A stretch of DNA of 64,000 bases from assembly GCA_949825045.1 (NCBI GenBank), contig OX463822.1, positions 3,539,001-3,603,000 on the forward strand, in the 5' to 3' direction. Position numbers and translations under genes: made by a program. The stretch is from Argyresthia goedartella. Lineage: Eukaryota > Arthropoda > Insecta > Lepidoptera > Argyresthiidae. Position 1 is the first letter of the stretch; each line of letters opens with the position of its first letter. The notes under the pieces were generated by a model, which did not search any database, was not told the DNA's origin, and worked only from the letters and a program-made list of their open reading frames with translations. Of the stretch, positions 21,687-32,849 are shown in pieces.

Positions 21687-24093
21687 TCATTCGAGCCAAC
21701 CCAACTCCTCCAGGAACGCCAGTAGGCCCTTTACGTTACCGACTATCCCTGGAAGGTCCCTCGATTGACCGAGGTGTTTAGCCCTGTAGTCCGCTACTCC
21801 TGTGCACTCCATGAGGACGTGAGCAGCCGTTTCTTCTGCCTCCAAGCAGGCTCTGCAAAGGGGGCTGTCGGTAACACCTAGGACATATAGATGTTTATTA
21901 AAGAAACCATGGCCAGTAAGTGCTGCAGTTACCAGTCGCATGCGCGGCCTACTAAGTCGAAGCAAGGTCTTAGCCAGCCTAGCGCTAGGGGACGGCAAGG
22001 CCAGCTTAGCCTGCCTGCACTCCTCATGGTTTGTCCAAAGAGTGGCATGATCATTCCTGGTCGACTCTCTCAGAAATGAGCGTACCATCTTGAAGGGAAG
22101 AGGGATGATAGGTTCGGGACCATACGCTGTCACGCTAGATCCTTTACGCGCCAACTCATCCGCTGCATCGTTACCTCTTGATCCGCTGTGTCCTTTTATC
22201 CATTGAAGGATTACGCGGTTGTGTTGACATACCTCCATTAGTCGTTTGTGACACTCGTAGATTAGCCCTGAGTTAATAGTGTTGCTATTTAGGGCTTGTA
22301 GGACGGCCATGCTATCCGAGAGGATTCGAATGGAGGAATCTCTTACCTTTCTCGATGCTATGGCATTAGCGGCCGAGATGATGCCCATGCATTCAGCTTG
22401 AAAGACAGTATTATGGGCACCCAGTGGAATGGCTATCTTGATGTTTAGGTCCTCCGAGAAGGTGCCTGAACCAGTGCCTGCTTCAGTTTTTGAACCATCG
22501 GTAAAAATTCTGAGCTCTTTAACGTCGAGCCCCTCAACCCGATGGTCTTCATGTAACTGTATATTGTATTTTTTGTCAAAAACAAATTGTTTAGGGATTC
22601 TGTCACTGCAAGCCATAGAGATGGGAAATTTTTTGTAAACTTCCCCTAGGATGGCGGTGTGTGAGGTCCTGTTTTTCCTCCAAAGTCCTAAGGTGTTGAG
22701 TCTCACCGCAGATGACGCGGCCTCCTGCTTAATATACAGCTGGAGTGGCGGAAGACACAGCATGGCCTCCATTGCTGCTGTTGGAGTAGTTCTCATACTA
22801 CCTGTGATAACCATGCAGGCCAGCCTTTGGAAGCTTTGGAGTTTGCTTACCATTGTGGTTAGTTTGGTCCTGGTCCACCACACCACAGCTCCGCAGCAGA
22901 CAAGAGGACGGATCACCGTTACGTACAGCCAAAGAATGATGTTGGGAGAAAGTCCCCACTTTTTCCCCACCATTCTCCGACACTGCCAGAAAGCAATACT
23001 CGCCTTCTTTAGTTTGTTGTCGATGTGGCTACTCCAGTTGAGCTTGCTGTCCAAGGTTATGCCCAGGTACTTCACCTCAGTTGCTAGCTGGAGTTCCGTT
23101 CCAAAGAGCTTAGGTAGGGTATACCTACCAAGAGCCCTATTGTTAGTGAACATGACCATTACCGTTTTTGTTGGGTTAACCGCCAGGTCATATTCTAAAC
23201 ACCAGCGCTCCACGGTGCGAAGAGCTGTTTGTTTAAGGTTGCATACTGTGCTCGCAAATTTACCTGTGATGAGGATTACCAAATCGTCGGCGTATCCTAC
23301 GGTGTAGTATCCATTAGCGTTAAGCTTGGTAATCAGGTCGTTAATGACCAGATTCCACAGAAGCGGGGAGAGCACTCCTCCCTGCGGGCATCCCCGCACT
23401 ACCTCCGCCGATAGGGACTCTCCAGCTAGACGCACGATACGTTTGTTAAGCATGTTTGTGACCCAGTTGTTTACAGCTGTTGACACCCCATGCCTTGTTA
23501 GAGATGCACTTATACTGCTATACTGCGTCTTGTCAAAGGCACCTTCTATATCAATAAAAGTTCCAAGACAGATGCATTTGTTTTGAATCGCCTCTTCAAT
23601 TGTGGATACAACTGCATGGAGAGCCGATTCAGTAGACTTACCCAAACTATATGCATGCTGATTCTTGTGTAAGGGTATATGTTTTAACGCTCCATCTCCC
23701 AGGTGTCTCTCGCACAAACGTTCGAGAGTTTTAAGCAAGAACGAGGTGAGACTAATCGGCCTGAAAGATTTAGCGTTAGTGTAGTCGCTCCTTCCTGGCT
23801 TCGGTATGAAAATTACGTTTACTATTGGGAACGTATCCGAATCTAAGACATGCTTTCATGATTCGGACCATTATATTGATGACGGGTTCCCCACCCCACT
23901 GTAGTAGTGCTGGGAAGATTCCATCTGGTCCTGCTGATTTAAAAGGTTTAAAGCTATTAATGGCCCATCTCACCTTGTCAGCAGTGATAATATTATTAGT
24001 TATGTCTAAGTGGTCGACAGCTTTATGGTGAACCTCTTCCGGCCACACAATCTCTTGAATAGTTCTACTTCCGGGAAAGTGAGTTTCCAACAA
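21687..24093 (-). pseudogene. LINE reverse transcriptase, RNase H and C-terminal zinc knuckle
   Basis: 23776-24093 encodes the RT fingers (INSFKPFKSAGPDGIFPALL). A frame change near 23776 leads to 21687-23738 (683 codons) with GTFIDIEGAFDKTQ, GCPQGGVLSPLLWNLVINDL and GYADDLVIL near residue 149. The RNase H domain spans ~410-540: FTDGSKTEAGTGSG, FQAECMGI, LSDSMAVLQAL and GHSGSRGNDAADELARKG, giving the D-E-D-D set. The C-terminal CRACLEAEETAAHVLMEC (~625-645) is a zinc-knuckle-like motif common in this group. RNase H downstream of RT places it in the I/LOA/R1-type assemblage. Confidence 0.85.
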
Positions 24094-24453
24094 GAGACTG
24101 TGTGTTTCTGTGGTGGAAGAGGTATATGTTCCATCGGGTTTTTTAAAGCGACCCTAGCCTGGAGTTGCCTTGTTGAGCTAGTATTTGCCTTACCCGATTT
24201 GCTTGATCAACGGTTTCAATGTCGCTGCAGAATTTCCTCCATGAGTTGCTGCTTTTGAACCGTAGTCGTTTCTTGTACTTGGATTTGGCATCTTTATAGT
24301 TGTCCCAATCCTCATCAGCACTGGTGTTCATCGCCCTGTTTAGCAGTCTTCTGATCTTAGCACGCATCCTATCTAGATCAGGACCCCACCAAGGCTGCCC
24401 CTTGATGTTGGTAGGCGCTGGTGTGCTAAGCGGGCAAGTTGAATGGTAGCAGT

Positions 24454-25314
24454 CTATTGAATTGAAGTATTTGTAAAATCTGTTACCTGTTGTTCGATTT
24501 GTTCGGGTCCCTCCGGATCTGGTAGAGTCTCAGCCCAAGCAAGTCTTTCACCTAGGATAGCTCTGTACCTGGTTCTGTCAGTCTTGCGTGGGTTTCTCTT
24601 AGGGACAGTTGGGGAGAACGCTGCGTTGATCTCGAAGCGTATCCATCGATGATCAGAGCATGACGCCTCGTTGGACACATGCCAGCCCCCAACGTCGTCG
24701 GATATGTCCGCCGTTGCCAGGGTAATATCAACGATAGTTCTGCTCCGCTTGGTAACAAAAGTTGGTTCAGAACCTATGTTAAGCACATTGAGGTTTGTAG
24801 TAAATAGGTATTCAACAAGTGTCTTACCTCTGCTGTTCATATCTGGCATGCCCCACAGTGGGTGATGCGCGTTCGAGTCGGCCCCAACGATGAGCTGGAG
24901 GCCCGACTTCTCGCAGTGGTCCACCAGCCGGCACAGGTCGTGTGGAGGCGGGTTGTCCTCCGCAGGCATGTAGGCGGAGGCCACCACGAGCTCGCGGCAC
25001 CTAGCTGTGTCGGGCAGTTGCAGCCTTATGGCACACAGGTCCCTGGAACAGAACTCTGTTAATGGCTGTGCTGGGATGTTGTTAGTAGATATGATGCACG
25101 TTCTAGGGTTATCGTGATCAGTTGTACCGAAAAGCTTACCTCTCAAATTGGCGAGCATTCGAATGCTACCGCGGTTGATCCACGGCTCCTGGATCAGAGC
25201 CACGGCAGTGCTGTTTGCCCCCAACCAGCGTCTTAACTGGGCCGTTGCAGTTTGGCTGTGTTTTGAGAAGCAACAATACGATCCTACCCTCCGTTGTTCA
25301 GCAATTCTGCACAC
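24454..25314 (-). pseudogene. LINE APE-type endonuclease domain (EEP family)
   Basis: The 286-residue stretch fits the exonuclease-endonuclease-phosphatase fold that nicks target DNA. IQEPWI carries the metal-binding Glu. A VASAYMPAEDNPP loop follows, then GADSNAHHPLWG (the DxN pair), and at the end TIVDITLATADI and CSDHRWIRFEI, which supplies the catalytic SDH. All active-site motifs look intact. Translation ends in a stop at 24454-24456, and the linker continues in another frame (KYKKRLRFKSSNSWRKFCSD at about 24240), so the polyprotein is broken here. Confidence 0.85.
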
Positions 25315-25360
25315 CGAAGAGCTTTCGAGCGGTGGTTATTTCACACGAGCTGTTATTTAA

Positions 25361-25920
25361 AGCGACTGTCATTTGAAATTGAAAGGAATCGCAATATTTC
25401 AAAAGATACCTAATCGAGTAACAGAAACAGCGACGTCACAAACAAATAGATTTTGATAAACGCCCAAATGGCAGGAAATTGAGCGCCACAAGGCTGAGCA
25501 TCGACCACTAAACTATAGTAAAGAGTACTTATACACATAATTTCAAATTTCCATCCGTCGTCGGTTCGCTTAAAATATAAAGTCACTTGAAATATAGTGC
25601 AAACTCATGCCTCGTACGTAACACCACTTAAAAGGTACCTTCACATGAAAGTTTCTCCCATTTTCCTCGTTCAAGGTGCTTTATTCCATGCGTTCTGTGG
25701 ACTACGGTCGTACTGCGATGAGATAGTGACCCTTGCATCCGACAGTACATTACGAGAAGAAATCCTATTTCCTCTTCACAGGCTCAATGCGACCTACTTT
25801 TTCATTTTAAAGGTTTTTCTCTAATTCAATTGCGCAACTTTCCTGGTTATTCATTCTAGAGATAACCTAAGTGTTTTCTGTGTGTTTTAAAAAATGTTTT
25901 AAAAGCATGTAGTTACAGGG
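25361..25920. other. No recognisable feature
   Basis: Nothing I can support between the LINE 5' side and the inverted-repeat element. Confidence 0.4.
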
Positions 25921-25926
25921 TTACTG

Positions 25927-27229
25927 GTTAGTCGACCTACAAACGTTGGAAGATGCTAGCATGAGTCAAAACTAACCATTGTTACTATGAAGCACCCTAC
26001 CCAAAAAACTACCGTTTTCAAATTATAGGACGTTTAATAATTATTTAGAAATACATAACTTTTATACATATTTCGCACCAATTTTCTTTTTGTTGGTGAT
26101 TCAGTTCAGTTATTTTGCTGATTTTATATTAAAATGGAAAAGATTAGATGGGATTGGAATAGACCAACCACTACAAAAAACTACATTATATATTAGAGAT
26201 AACAATATATTACATGTTGACTTAATTTTTGACTTTATAGCAGTGTCACCAAAAATCTAGTAACTGTTTGTACAAACAGTACCAAGAATATCTCCACTTC
26301 TCTAGCTATTCAAAAAGGTTCAATATCAATAGTCAAATAAAATGTTTATTATTATTGGAAAACTTAGTATGTAGTAGTAGTTAAACTTAGTAGTTCAGGT
26401 AGCAGACTCTAAGAGAAGCAGTGATTTAAACAAAAGTATAATTAAGATGTTTTAAAGCGACAAAACATGTGAGTAAGAACTAAATATTGTATTTCTCGAC
26501 TTCAGAATCACGGTATTCGGTTTATCTTCGACTGCGCAATTTCAACCATGATTCTCAATATCGCAAAGAGTTGGAGTGCCTTCCGATTCGTCGTCACCGA
26601 GGCTCTCACATTCTTTATTATCTGTTCAATATCTTGTAACATCCGAGCTACCCCAACTACCTTCCAGACCGTTTTGAGTATCTCTTTTCGGAAGATCGGC
26701 ACCGGAGATCTCTCACTGTCTCACTTTTAGCTACTCCGCGGCATAACAACGCTACGTATAAACACCCTTTCAGGTTGCGGGCGGTCCGCACTTAATCACC
26801 TAGAAAAGGAAAATTGGTATGAAATATGTGTAAAAGTGATTTTTTTCTTCAAAAATCCTCAAAATTCGAAAACAGTAAATTTATGGGGAGGGTGTTTCAT
26901 AGTAACAATTGTTACTTTTGCATCTCCAGGTTAATTGAGATTATAAAACGGCAGTATTTCGGACATATTATGCGAAGCGACAAATATAACCTGCTCTAAC
27001 TAATCACGCAAGGCAAGATCCAGGGACGCAGAAGACCTGGTCGTCCACGACTATCTCCTGTCTCCAAAACCTCCGAGAATGGGATTCGGGATGACCGACC
27101 ACAACGTCCCTATTCCGGGCCGCAGCATCCAGTTTGCAGATTTCCTTAATGATCGCCAACCTCCGATAGGAGATGGTACGAGAAGAAGAAGAAAAGGCTT
27201 CTCCCAACGTTTGTAGGTTGACTTATTAG
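25927..27229. mobile_element. Inverted-repeat DNA transposon remnant, interrupted by an RTE fragment
   Basis: Left end GTCGACCTACAAACGTTGG (25931-25949) and right end CCAACGTTTGTAGGTTGAC (27204-27222) are inverted copies. Further in, TTGTTACTATGAAGCACCCT (25979-25998) pairs with GGGTGTTTCATAGTAACAA (26891-26909). The right arm is split by an RTE insertion at 26929-27199. The interior has no transposase that I can recognise. Confidence 0.7.
26929..27199 (+). pseudogene. RTE-type LINE, extreme 3' fragment
   Basis: Conceptual translation gives the C-terminal signature of RTE-like polyproteins (YFGHIMRSDKYNLL, then QGKIQGRRRPGRPRLS), followed by a GAAGAAGAAGAAAA tail. TCTCC occurs on both sides (26924-26928, 27200-27204), consistent with a short target duplication inside the arm of the inverted-repeat element. 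Confidence 0.65.
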
Positions 27230-27860
27230 TATTCCTTAACACATATTGTTCTTTTCATATATATGTTAATATATCTTCTCTCAACACGCATGGGAAAAGC
27301 TGCATCAAAGTAAGCAAGCGCGTATGAGTTTGTGTGTACAAAGTTTGTTTCTTTTGTTATTGCTTATATAATTTCCATCATACTTTCTAAATTATAATTA
27401 AGGCATGTATGGTAATTCTGCTGGTGGTGTTCTTATTGCAAAAGTTATTCAGATTTATTTCCCTAACAACCCCTTGAAATATGACTACACCTCGTTGCTA
27501 CACTCTGCACAACTCATTGTAAGCTGAATATATTTTGTTTTACCGTATGCTTCAATTAGAGCGTGGAAACCAACAGCCTGACCACTTTGTTCCTATTAGT
27601 GAAAGTACATACTTACACTAGCACACCTTTACAGTACGATTTCAGTTCTTATTTGGGATGAAATAAAAGCGATATAAATTCCAAAATAGTGGTTTTTCAT
27701 GTGATGTAAAGTGGGTTGCGCAATACACTCAATCCTAAATTAACTTTTTATGTAACGCTCTAATCTAATGAAGTTACCCATTGTCCTTTTTATTTTTTAG
27801 GTACGAAACCCTCAATACAACATTCCCCTTACATTCAGTCGGTTATGGAATGAATAAATA
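27230..27860. other. No recognisable feature
   Basis: AT-rich, no supported gene or repeat. A TTCCCTAACAACCCCTTGAA block near 27460 resembles a block in the fold-back repeat at 43745-44360 and may be a distant fragment of it. Confidence 0.35.
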
Positions 27861-27864
27861 ATAA

Positions 27865-28070
27865 ATATAGCCCATCAATGTCCCCCCCGAGGGGCATTGG
27901 ACTTTACCCGGATACGAGTAAAATTAAGCCTTATTCCACCACGCTGGCTCAGTGCGGATTGATGGAGGGGTGTCGGGCTAGTGGTCAATCCGACTGTTAG
28001 AAGTTATCAAGGTATCTATTAGGTTCATGACACAGCTTTGCGACTATTGCCACCGAGTCAGAGTCAGTAT
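27865..28070 (-). mobile_element. SINE family 4 copy
   Basis: Inverted relative to 5511-5825 and sharing the CACAGCTTTG, TGGCTCAGTG and TTTACCCGGATACGAG blocks. Moderately diverged. Confidence 0.65.
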
Positions 28071-28084
28071 ATAAGGCAAACCAC

Positions 28085-28925
28085 GGTTTCATCAAACTAT
28101 TTTAAACTACAGAAAAGAGCTATTCGAGCAATTGATGATTTGAAATGCACATTAGGGGAACGGCGGCAGCAGGGATGCTGTTAATGGCCGTACAAGTTAT
28201 TATATGTCTGTGGTACAAGGAAATATATTTACAACAGCAAGACATAAGATAGACATACGGAGTATTTTTTTATATGTCTGTGGAGTTGACTACCAGAGTA
28301 ACAAACGGGACCTTGCTACGAAACGCCCGGAAACGGAGGTCAGGCCAAAGAGGTTCACCGCCACACATAGACTCTCTGAGAGAACTTTTTAAAGAAATTG
28401 ATATTAACGGTACCAATTCAATTTATTTTCGAAAATATAAAAGTACATATACAAGAACTTTACAACACTTTTCCAAATTTAGCGATAGCTGTAATGTTAA
28501 CCTAGACTAGCTGCGCCTGGTTTAGACACGCGAAGGTTATCAATTCTCTCAAGGGTCAGTGCATTCTCTTAAACAAGATACTCGAAATTTAGAAATTGCC
28601 ATTTGAGCAATTTATTAACCATGTAAAAACGACTTATATTACAATGTTCAAGATTATTTAAATGACAAGACTGGATGGGGTTAATCTAACTCAACACAGA
28701 ACTCGCTGTTAATAATTTTGTAATTATGTATTCCTTTTAATTATTTATAATAACTAATATTGTATTATTTGCATTAGTTAAACACATTTTTTTTTATTGA
28801 TGTAAAAATCAATCAGCAGGATTTATTCGCCCTATTTCTCCCACAGTGGTCCAATGGGGCCAAAAATTAAGTATATGTAAAATCTACGGTAATAAAGATA
28901 TTTTGACTTCTACTTTGACTTTGAG
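28085..28925 (+). pseudogene. LINE family A, decayed 3' copy
   Basis: Recognisable thumb-region pieces (LQKRAIRAI near 28115, then FSKFSDSCNVNL near 28480) with many indels and an unrelated insertion near 28150-28370. The 3' UTR block CCCACAGTGGTCCAATG and a tail of TTTTGACTTCTACTTTGACTT at its end confirm the family. It is older than the other copies. Confidence 0.75.
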
Positions 28926-29202
28926 TAGTGATAGTAGCCGAGACCAAAAGCTTAGCGTGTCATCCGAAACACGGAACCCGATATAAATGCCACATAGCAA
29001 CGGAAACCCACTCAGTACCGTAACGGAATACTCAATTATAATTCGATTTTCCATGGCATGGGACGTGTTGCCGCAGTTATGCAGAATGAGCTTTTCCTCT
29101 TACGATGCTTATCATCATCTCTTAAAGTACTTGTTAAGTAAGCATCTCATTGGTACATTGTCCATACCTACATTCCTCTTCATCATTATCATCATCAGCC
29201 TG
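28926..29202. other. No recognisable feature
   Basis: No supported feature. Confidence 0.35.
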
Positions 29203-29427
29203 TCAGGGTACCCACCGTAGTTCTCCATGGACGCGCCATGTCTGTGCAACCCTTTTAGCGCCGTCCTTCAATCTGAATTCAAGGACTGAGTACCCGAAAG
29301 GGCAAACGCGGCCTTTTTTCAGATCAGGGTCAAGCATGTCATATAGGTGGGCACGGTGCCCTAGAGTTTTTTGCTTCCTGTTCCACACTTTATCTCCAAA
29401 ACTAACAAAAGTCTTCGTCCATTTCAT
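29203..29427 (-). pseudogene. Possible Ty3/Gypsy integrase C-terminal fragment
   Basis: The 74-residue stretch opens with FVSFGDKVWNRKQKTLGHRA and goes on through a PFGYSVLEFRLKDGAKR segment to a WRVHGELR end. The order of a GD.VW box, a short basic loop and a final LKDG..WRVH motif is that of the integrase C-terminal region of insect Gypsy-type LTR elements. There is no catalytic core or LTR nearby. The match is by motif order only and could be wrong. Confidence 0.4.
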
Positions 29428-29699
29428 AAATTATGAATCGACCCTATCACCCTGTGACACTGCGGTAATAAATTCATAATAGCCCAGTCACCACTAACCA
29501 AATGGTTTAACTGCAATTAGTTCCGGCGCCATGAGGATGAGTTCACATAATAAATACTGCAAGCATGATACAAGGGAAGTTTATAAAACGCTTACGTACC
29601 AGTAGCCTAAAAATTTATTTCTGTCATAAATCGAAATACCAGCCAAATTGATATATCAATCAGAACACGATTATTTTACACTAGCTGTCTTTTCTTGCG

Positions 29700-29815
29700 A
29701 TAATAAAATTAAAAATCCAGGTCTTGGATGTTTATTTGTGTGTGACTTCGCTGTTTCTGGTTCCCACGATACAGGGTACCCTAGTGTAGGCCCAGAAACA
29801 ATGTACGAGTCTTTA
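29700..29815 (+). mobile_element. SINE family 3, 3' half
   Basis: GGTCTTGGATGTTTATTTGTG, GCTGTTTCTGGTTCCCACG and ATACAGGGTACCCTAGTG match the family body; the head is missing. Confidence 0.65.
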
Positions 29816-29819
29816 AATG

Positions 29820-30000
29820 TTCACGTTTGTGATTGGTTAATTTCGAAATTTCAGAGCAATGCGAATCTCAGTTATCTTATGAGGCAGAGCCTCAGGCCTT
29901 TTCCTATTCAGGGAAGCAGTTCAACAATCACGGTCTCTTTTTTCTCCATTTCGCATGACAAGGGACTAGCCATTTGCCGCAGCTACGGAGATAAACTAAA
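29820..30000 (-). mobile_element. Diverged SINE family 1 copy
   Basis: CGCATGACAAGGGACTAGCC and CCGCAGCTACGGAG near 29955-29995 match the family 1 body inverted; the rest is strongly diverged. Confidence 0.4.
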
Positions 30001-30814
30001 CTCTTTGATAATTTTGATTATTCGACGCCGAACATATACATATTCGCAAAATAAGTAGTTGAACCTCTTAAATACCACCAGCGTTAGATAACGCCACTTT
30101 TCCGTAAAATGTTCCGGTTCCGTAAAAAAACCGGTTTTAAATTTTATTACCATGGCATAAGCTACAAAATCGCGACCCGTCCTAATTACCCTCGGTTTTG
30201 AGAGGTTAATAGGGAAGATTAAGCAAAACATTTTATATAGGGGGCTCTGTAAATGTTTTAACACAAAGAGTTTCAGTCATATGAGCTGTTGGAACTATAT
30301 AAACATTGTCTATAGCAACAAAGGGTTCATTTATCTAAAGTTCTATGAATATTTGAATATTGACGATTCATTTCTCTGAATAACGAAACTTTTAGCATAA
30401 ATTTGCTTTACTTACTTTTACTCTGTGATTCATTTGTTAGTAACTGATTACTTATAACTAGTTAGTTACTTACTCTGTTTTGTATATTTTATTTAAACTT
30501 TTAGGGCCCTCTACGTGGAAATAATTTGACAGGTTGCCCCCAGTAGACCCCATTGGTGGTTTACTACTCGTGCTAACTTCACACCCGAGTGCAGTAATTC
30601 ATTAAAGCTAAATTGCAGGGAGGCTGCACTATAAAGATAAATTAGTGAACGTTTTATGAGTGGGACGTTTTTGCACAGACTTTATACAGAATGTGAATAG
30701 AATGACTAATATAAATAAGCTTTTCACCATTAATTGGACCGAAGGATTAACCATCCCACAAGATTTTCAACATTATAAATAATAATTTATATAGCCTATA
30801 ATAAAATAAAATAA
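30001..30814. other. No recognisable gene
   Basis: AT-rich sequence with chance ORFs only. Confidence 0.4.
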
Positions 30815-30866
30815 TAATAATATTGTCCCCATCGAGAGGTGCAAGCCTTTATTCGGATACGAGTCC

Positions 30867-31035
30867 AAAATTCCAAAATTCCAAATGTCTTTATTACTGT
30901 AGATATTTACATATATACTTAGCATTCGTCTTTTTTTCCACCTCTCTACATTGGACCACTGTGGGAGAAGAACGGCGTAGAAACTCCCACAGATTGATTT
31001 TTGGATCTCTTTTAAAAATTGCTTATGCGTAACTA
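30867..31035 (-). pseudogene. LINE family A, 3' UTR remnant
   Basis: CTCTACATTGGACCACTGTG and ATTTTTGGATCTCTTTTAAA blocks of the family, with a (CCAAAATT)n tail at the low-coordinate end. It is flanked by SINE pieces on both sides. Confidence 0.75.
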
Positions 31036-31039
31036 ATAC

Positions 31040-31161
31040 GGGTCGTCCCGGGTTCGATCCCCGACTGGGGATAACGAAAAATAAAACCTAGGTCTTGGAT
31101 GTTTATAGGTGCATGATGTCGCTGTTTCTGGTTTCCACGACACAGGGTATCCTAGTGTGGG

Positions 31162-31165
<4 letters not shown>
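31040..31165 (+). mobile_element. SINE family 3 copy with (AT)n expansion
   Basis: B-box-like GGGTTCGATCCCCGACTGGG, then the family body to TCCTAGTGTGGGG. An (AT)n microsatellite of ~48 bp follows at 31166-31213. Confidence 0.7.

Positions 31166-31213
<48 letters not shown>
31166..31213 (+). repeat. (AT)n microsatellite
   Basis: About 24 uninterrupted AT units directly after a SINE 3' end. Confidence 0.95.
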
Positions 31214-31218
<5 letters not shown>

Positions 31219-31252
31219 TTTAAAGGCCAAACGTCGGCGTACACTATAAATA

Positions 31253-31395
31253 AATACAAACATGCAGAGCGTCATCCATATCCCCATACGACGTGGCAGA
31301 GGCAAACTCTTGGCCATCTTCTATTTTGAGTGACAGGGCCCTAGCCCGTCACCGCAGTTATAGCTATATAGAGGTTTCCTCACCATGTTTTCCAG
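31253..31395 (-). mobile_element. SINE family 1 fragment
   Basis: Inverted family 1 body: ACGTGGCAGAGGCAAACTC, GAGTGACAGGGCCCTAGCCC, GAGGTTTCCTCACCATGTT. Confidence 0.65.
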
Positions 31396-31479
31396 CATCG
31401 TTGTTATATGTCAATTCGCATGTCAAGTGCAACTCAAAATCACCGAAATACTTATCATAACAATTACATTTAAGCACAT

Positions 31480-31680
31480 ACATTGCTTCTGGCCCCAAAC
31501 TAGGATACAATGTGTCGTGAAAACTAGAAACAGCGACGACACATAATTCCCAGGTAATGTTACATCTAAACATCCAAGACCCCGGGTTTTTTTTTCCGTC
31601 TTCCCCTGTCGGGACTCGATCCCGGGATCGACAAGACCAGGACCAGGATCTCTCAAAAGAAGGATTTTTTTTCTTAGTAG
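31480..31680 (-). mobile_element. SINE family 3 copy
   Basis: Reading the minus strand: a B-box-like GGGATCGAGTCCCG region, then AACATTACCTGGGAATTATG, GTCGCTGTTTCTAG and ACATTGTATCCTAGTTTGGGG. Confidence 0.65.
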
Positions 31681-31689
31681 GAGCAATAA

Positions 31690-32060
31690 AAAAAAACAAC
31701 AAAATATAGCAATACGCCATGTTATGATGAACACCATCAGAGTGAGAATTACGTCAGACAGTTGTGCTTCTTCTATTGAGTATGTAGAAGCTTCGTTAAT
31801 CGTTTTTAAGCTAAAACTTTAAAAAAACTTAAGCGACACCATGACCTCTGTAGCGTTTTCGGCGGAAGTTGAAACTTGAATACAAAATTCATTATTTTTC
31901 TAACAAACCTACTTTGCCCTAATATGATTGAAAGGGCTTTTAGGAAACAGTATTTCAAAATCGCTTGCCAGGCGAAGTCACATCAAATCAGTATATATCT
32001 CTATAACCTGTTTATACACGTATCTCCGTGTCTGCCCCACTAGGAATATTTTCCTCCCAA
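31690..32060. other. No recognisable feature
   Basis: No supported feature. Confidence 0.35.
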
Positions 32061-32066
32061 ATTACC

Positions 32067-32276
32067 CTAGTAGGCAATGTTTGGGAATGAAATTAGGCAA
32101 ACTTGTTGCCTCACGGAAATTTGTGTGCAAAGCGAGCAACCAAGAGCAAACAAAAACACGTAAGTCTTCCTATTACCGTGGGTACAAAATAACGGCGTAT
32201 TCCTGAGGGCTCCCAACAAAATATCGATGTTGCGTGAGATGTTGAATTGTGGATCAGCAAGTGGTATGTGATCCAA
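32067..32276 (-). pseudogene. BEL/Pao protease-region fragment
   Basis: The minus-strand translation reads DHIPLADPQFNISRNIDILL followed by GA, the conserved block that introduces the aspartic-protease/pol junction in BEL/Pao retrotransposons. It stops being alignable after about 30 residues. It lies head-to-head with an RT fragment of the same element class that starts at about 32279 on the plus strand, so the two pieces are rearranged. Confidence 0.6.
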
Positions 32277-32278
32277 CG

Positions 32279-32456
32279 ATGTTTTTATTAAGTCATGGCG
32301 GATTTAATCTGCGAAAATGGGCGAGTAACGCACCCCAACTTGTAGAAGACCTACCCAAAGAGATGAGAAACCCGCTCAATTTCAACTTCACTGAAACAGA
32401 TTCTTCAAAAACATTAGGACTGGGTTGGAATCCGAAAAACGACCACTTCCTTTTTT
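32279..32456 (+). pseudogene. BEL/Pao reverse transcriptase, C-terminal part
   Basis: LLSHGGFNLRKWASNAPQL, then KTLGLGWNPKNDHFLFS, the block at the end of the BEL/Pao RT. The reading frame is then taken over by a LINE 3' fragment (32457-32845). The downstream pol part resumes at 32850 with TKRQILSDVSSLFDPLGWLA. Confidence 0.75.
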
Positions 32457-32845
32457 CACCGGTACTAAAACCAAAAATTTATAACAATATTCCAAAATGT
32501 ATCAGAGAAATAGAATCATTTCATTTATTTAAATTAAAGCTTAAAGAACATTTGCTTAATAAAGCCTACTATAGCGTACAAGATTTCCTCAATGGTGACT
32601 GAAAGATTGCTTAATGGGTGGGTGGTAGCGTATGTTTATTAAGGATCTATGTAATTTGTAGTATTTGAATAATCAAACGGACATGTAATATAATGTATTG
32701 TTTTGTAATTTAAATTTAATCTAAATATAATTTAATTTAAATTAATATTTGTACGCCTTTAAGGTAGAGTGTGGCAAGAACAATATTTATTTAACAACCC
32801 TGTAACCCACATTCACAAATAAAATATCTTTATCTTTAACATAAA
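32457..32845 (+). pseudogene. 5'-truncated LINE inserted in the BEL/Pao element
   Basis: Encodes a LINE C-terminus (KIYNNIPKCIREIESFHLFK, then LLNKAYYSVQDFLNGD and stop at 32602), then a 3' UTR ending AATAAAATATCTTTATCTTT. It is related to families A and B but distinct. It interrupts the BEL/Pao pol between its RT and RNase H parts. Confidence 0.7.
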
Positions 32846-32849
32846 TAAA

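Larger units (their letters stand above)
21602..25360 (-). mobile_element. I/LOA-like LINE with endonuclease, RT and RNase H
   Basis: One non-LTR retrotransposon on the minus strand: APE-type endonuclease (24454-25314), linker (24143-24456), RT and RNase H (21687-24093). Reading frame changes near 24456, 24143 and 23776 show frameshifts, while the RT/RNase H part remains open for 683 codons. No ORF1 is visible upstream, so the element is probably 5'-truncated near 25360. Short direct repeats CAATTGTCAATTGTCAATTG at 21600-21619 may mark the 3' end. Confidence 0.8.

Noticed and set aside
22651..23307. Plus-strand 218-codon ORF
   Set aside because: Antisense shadow of the I/LOA-type RT; no domain content of its own.
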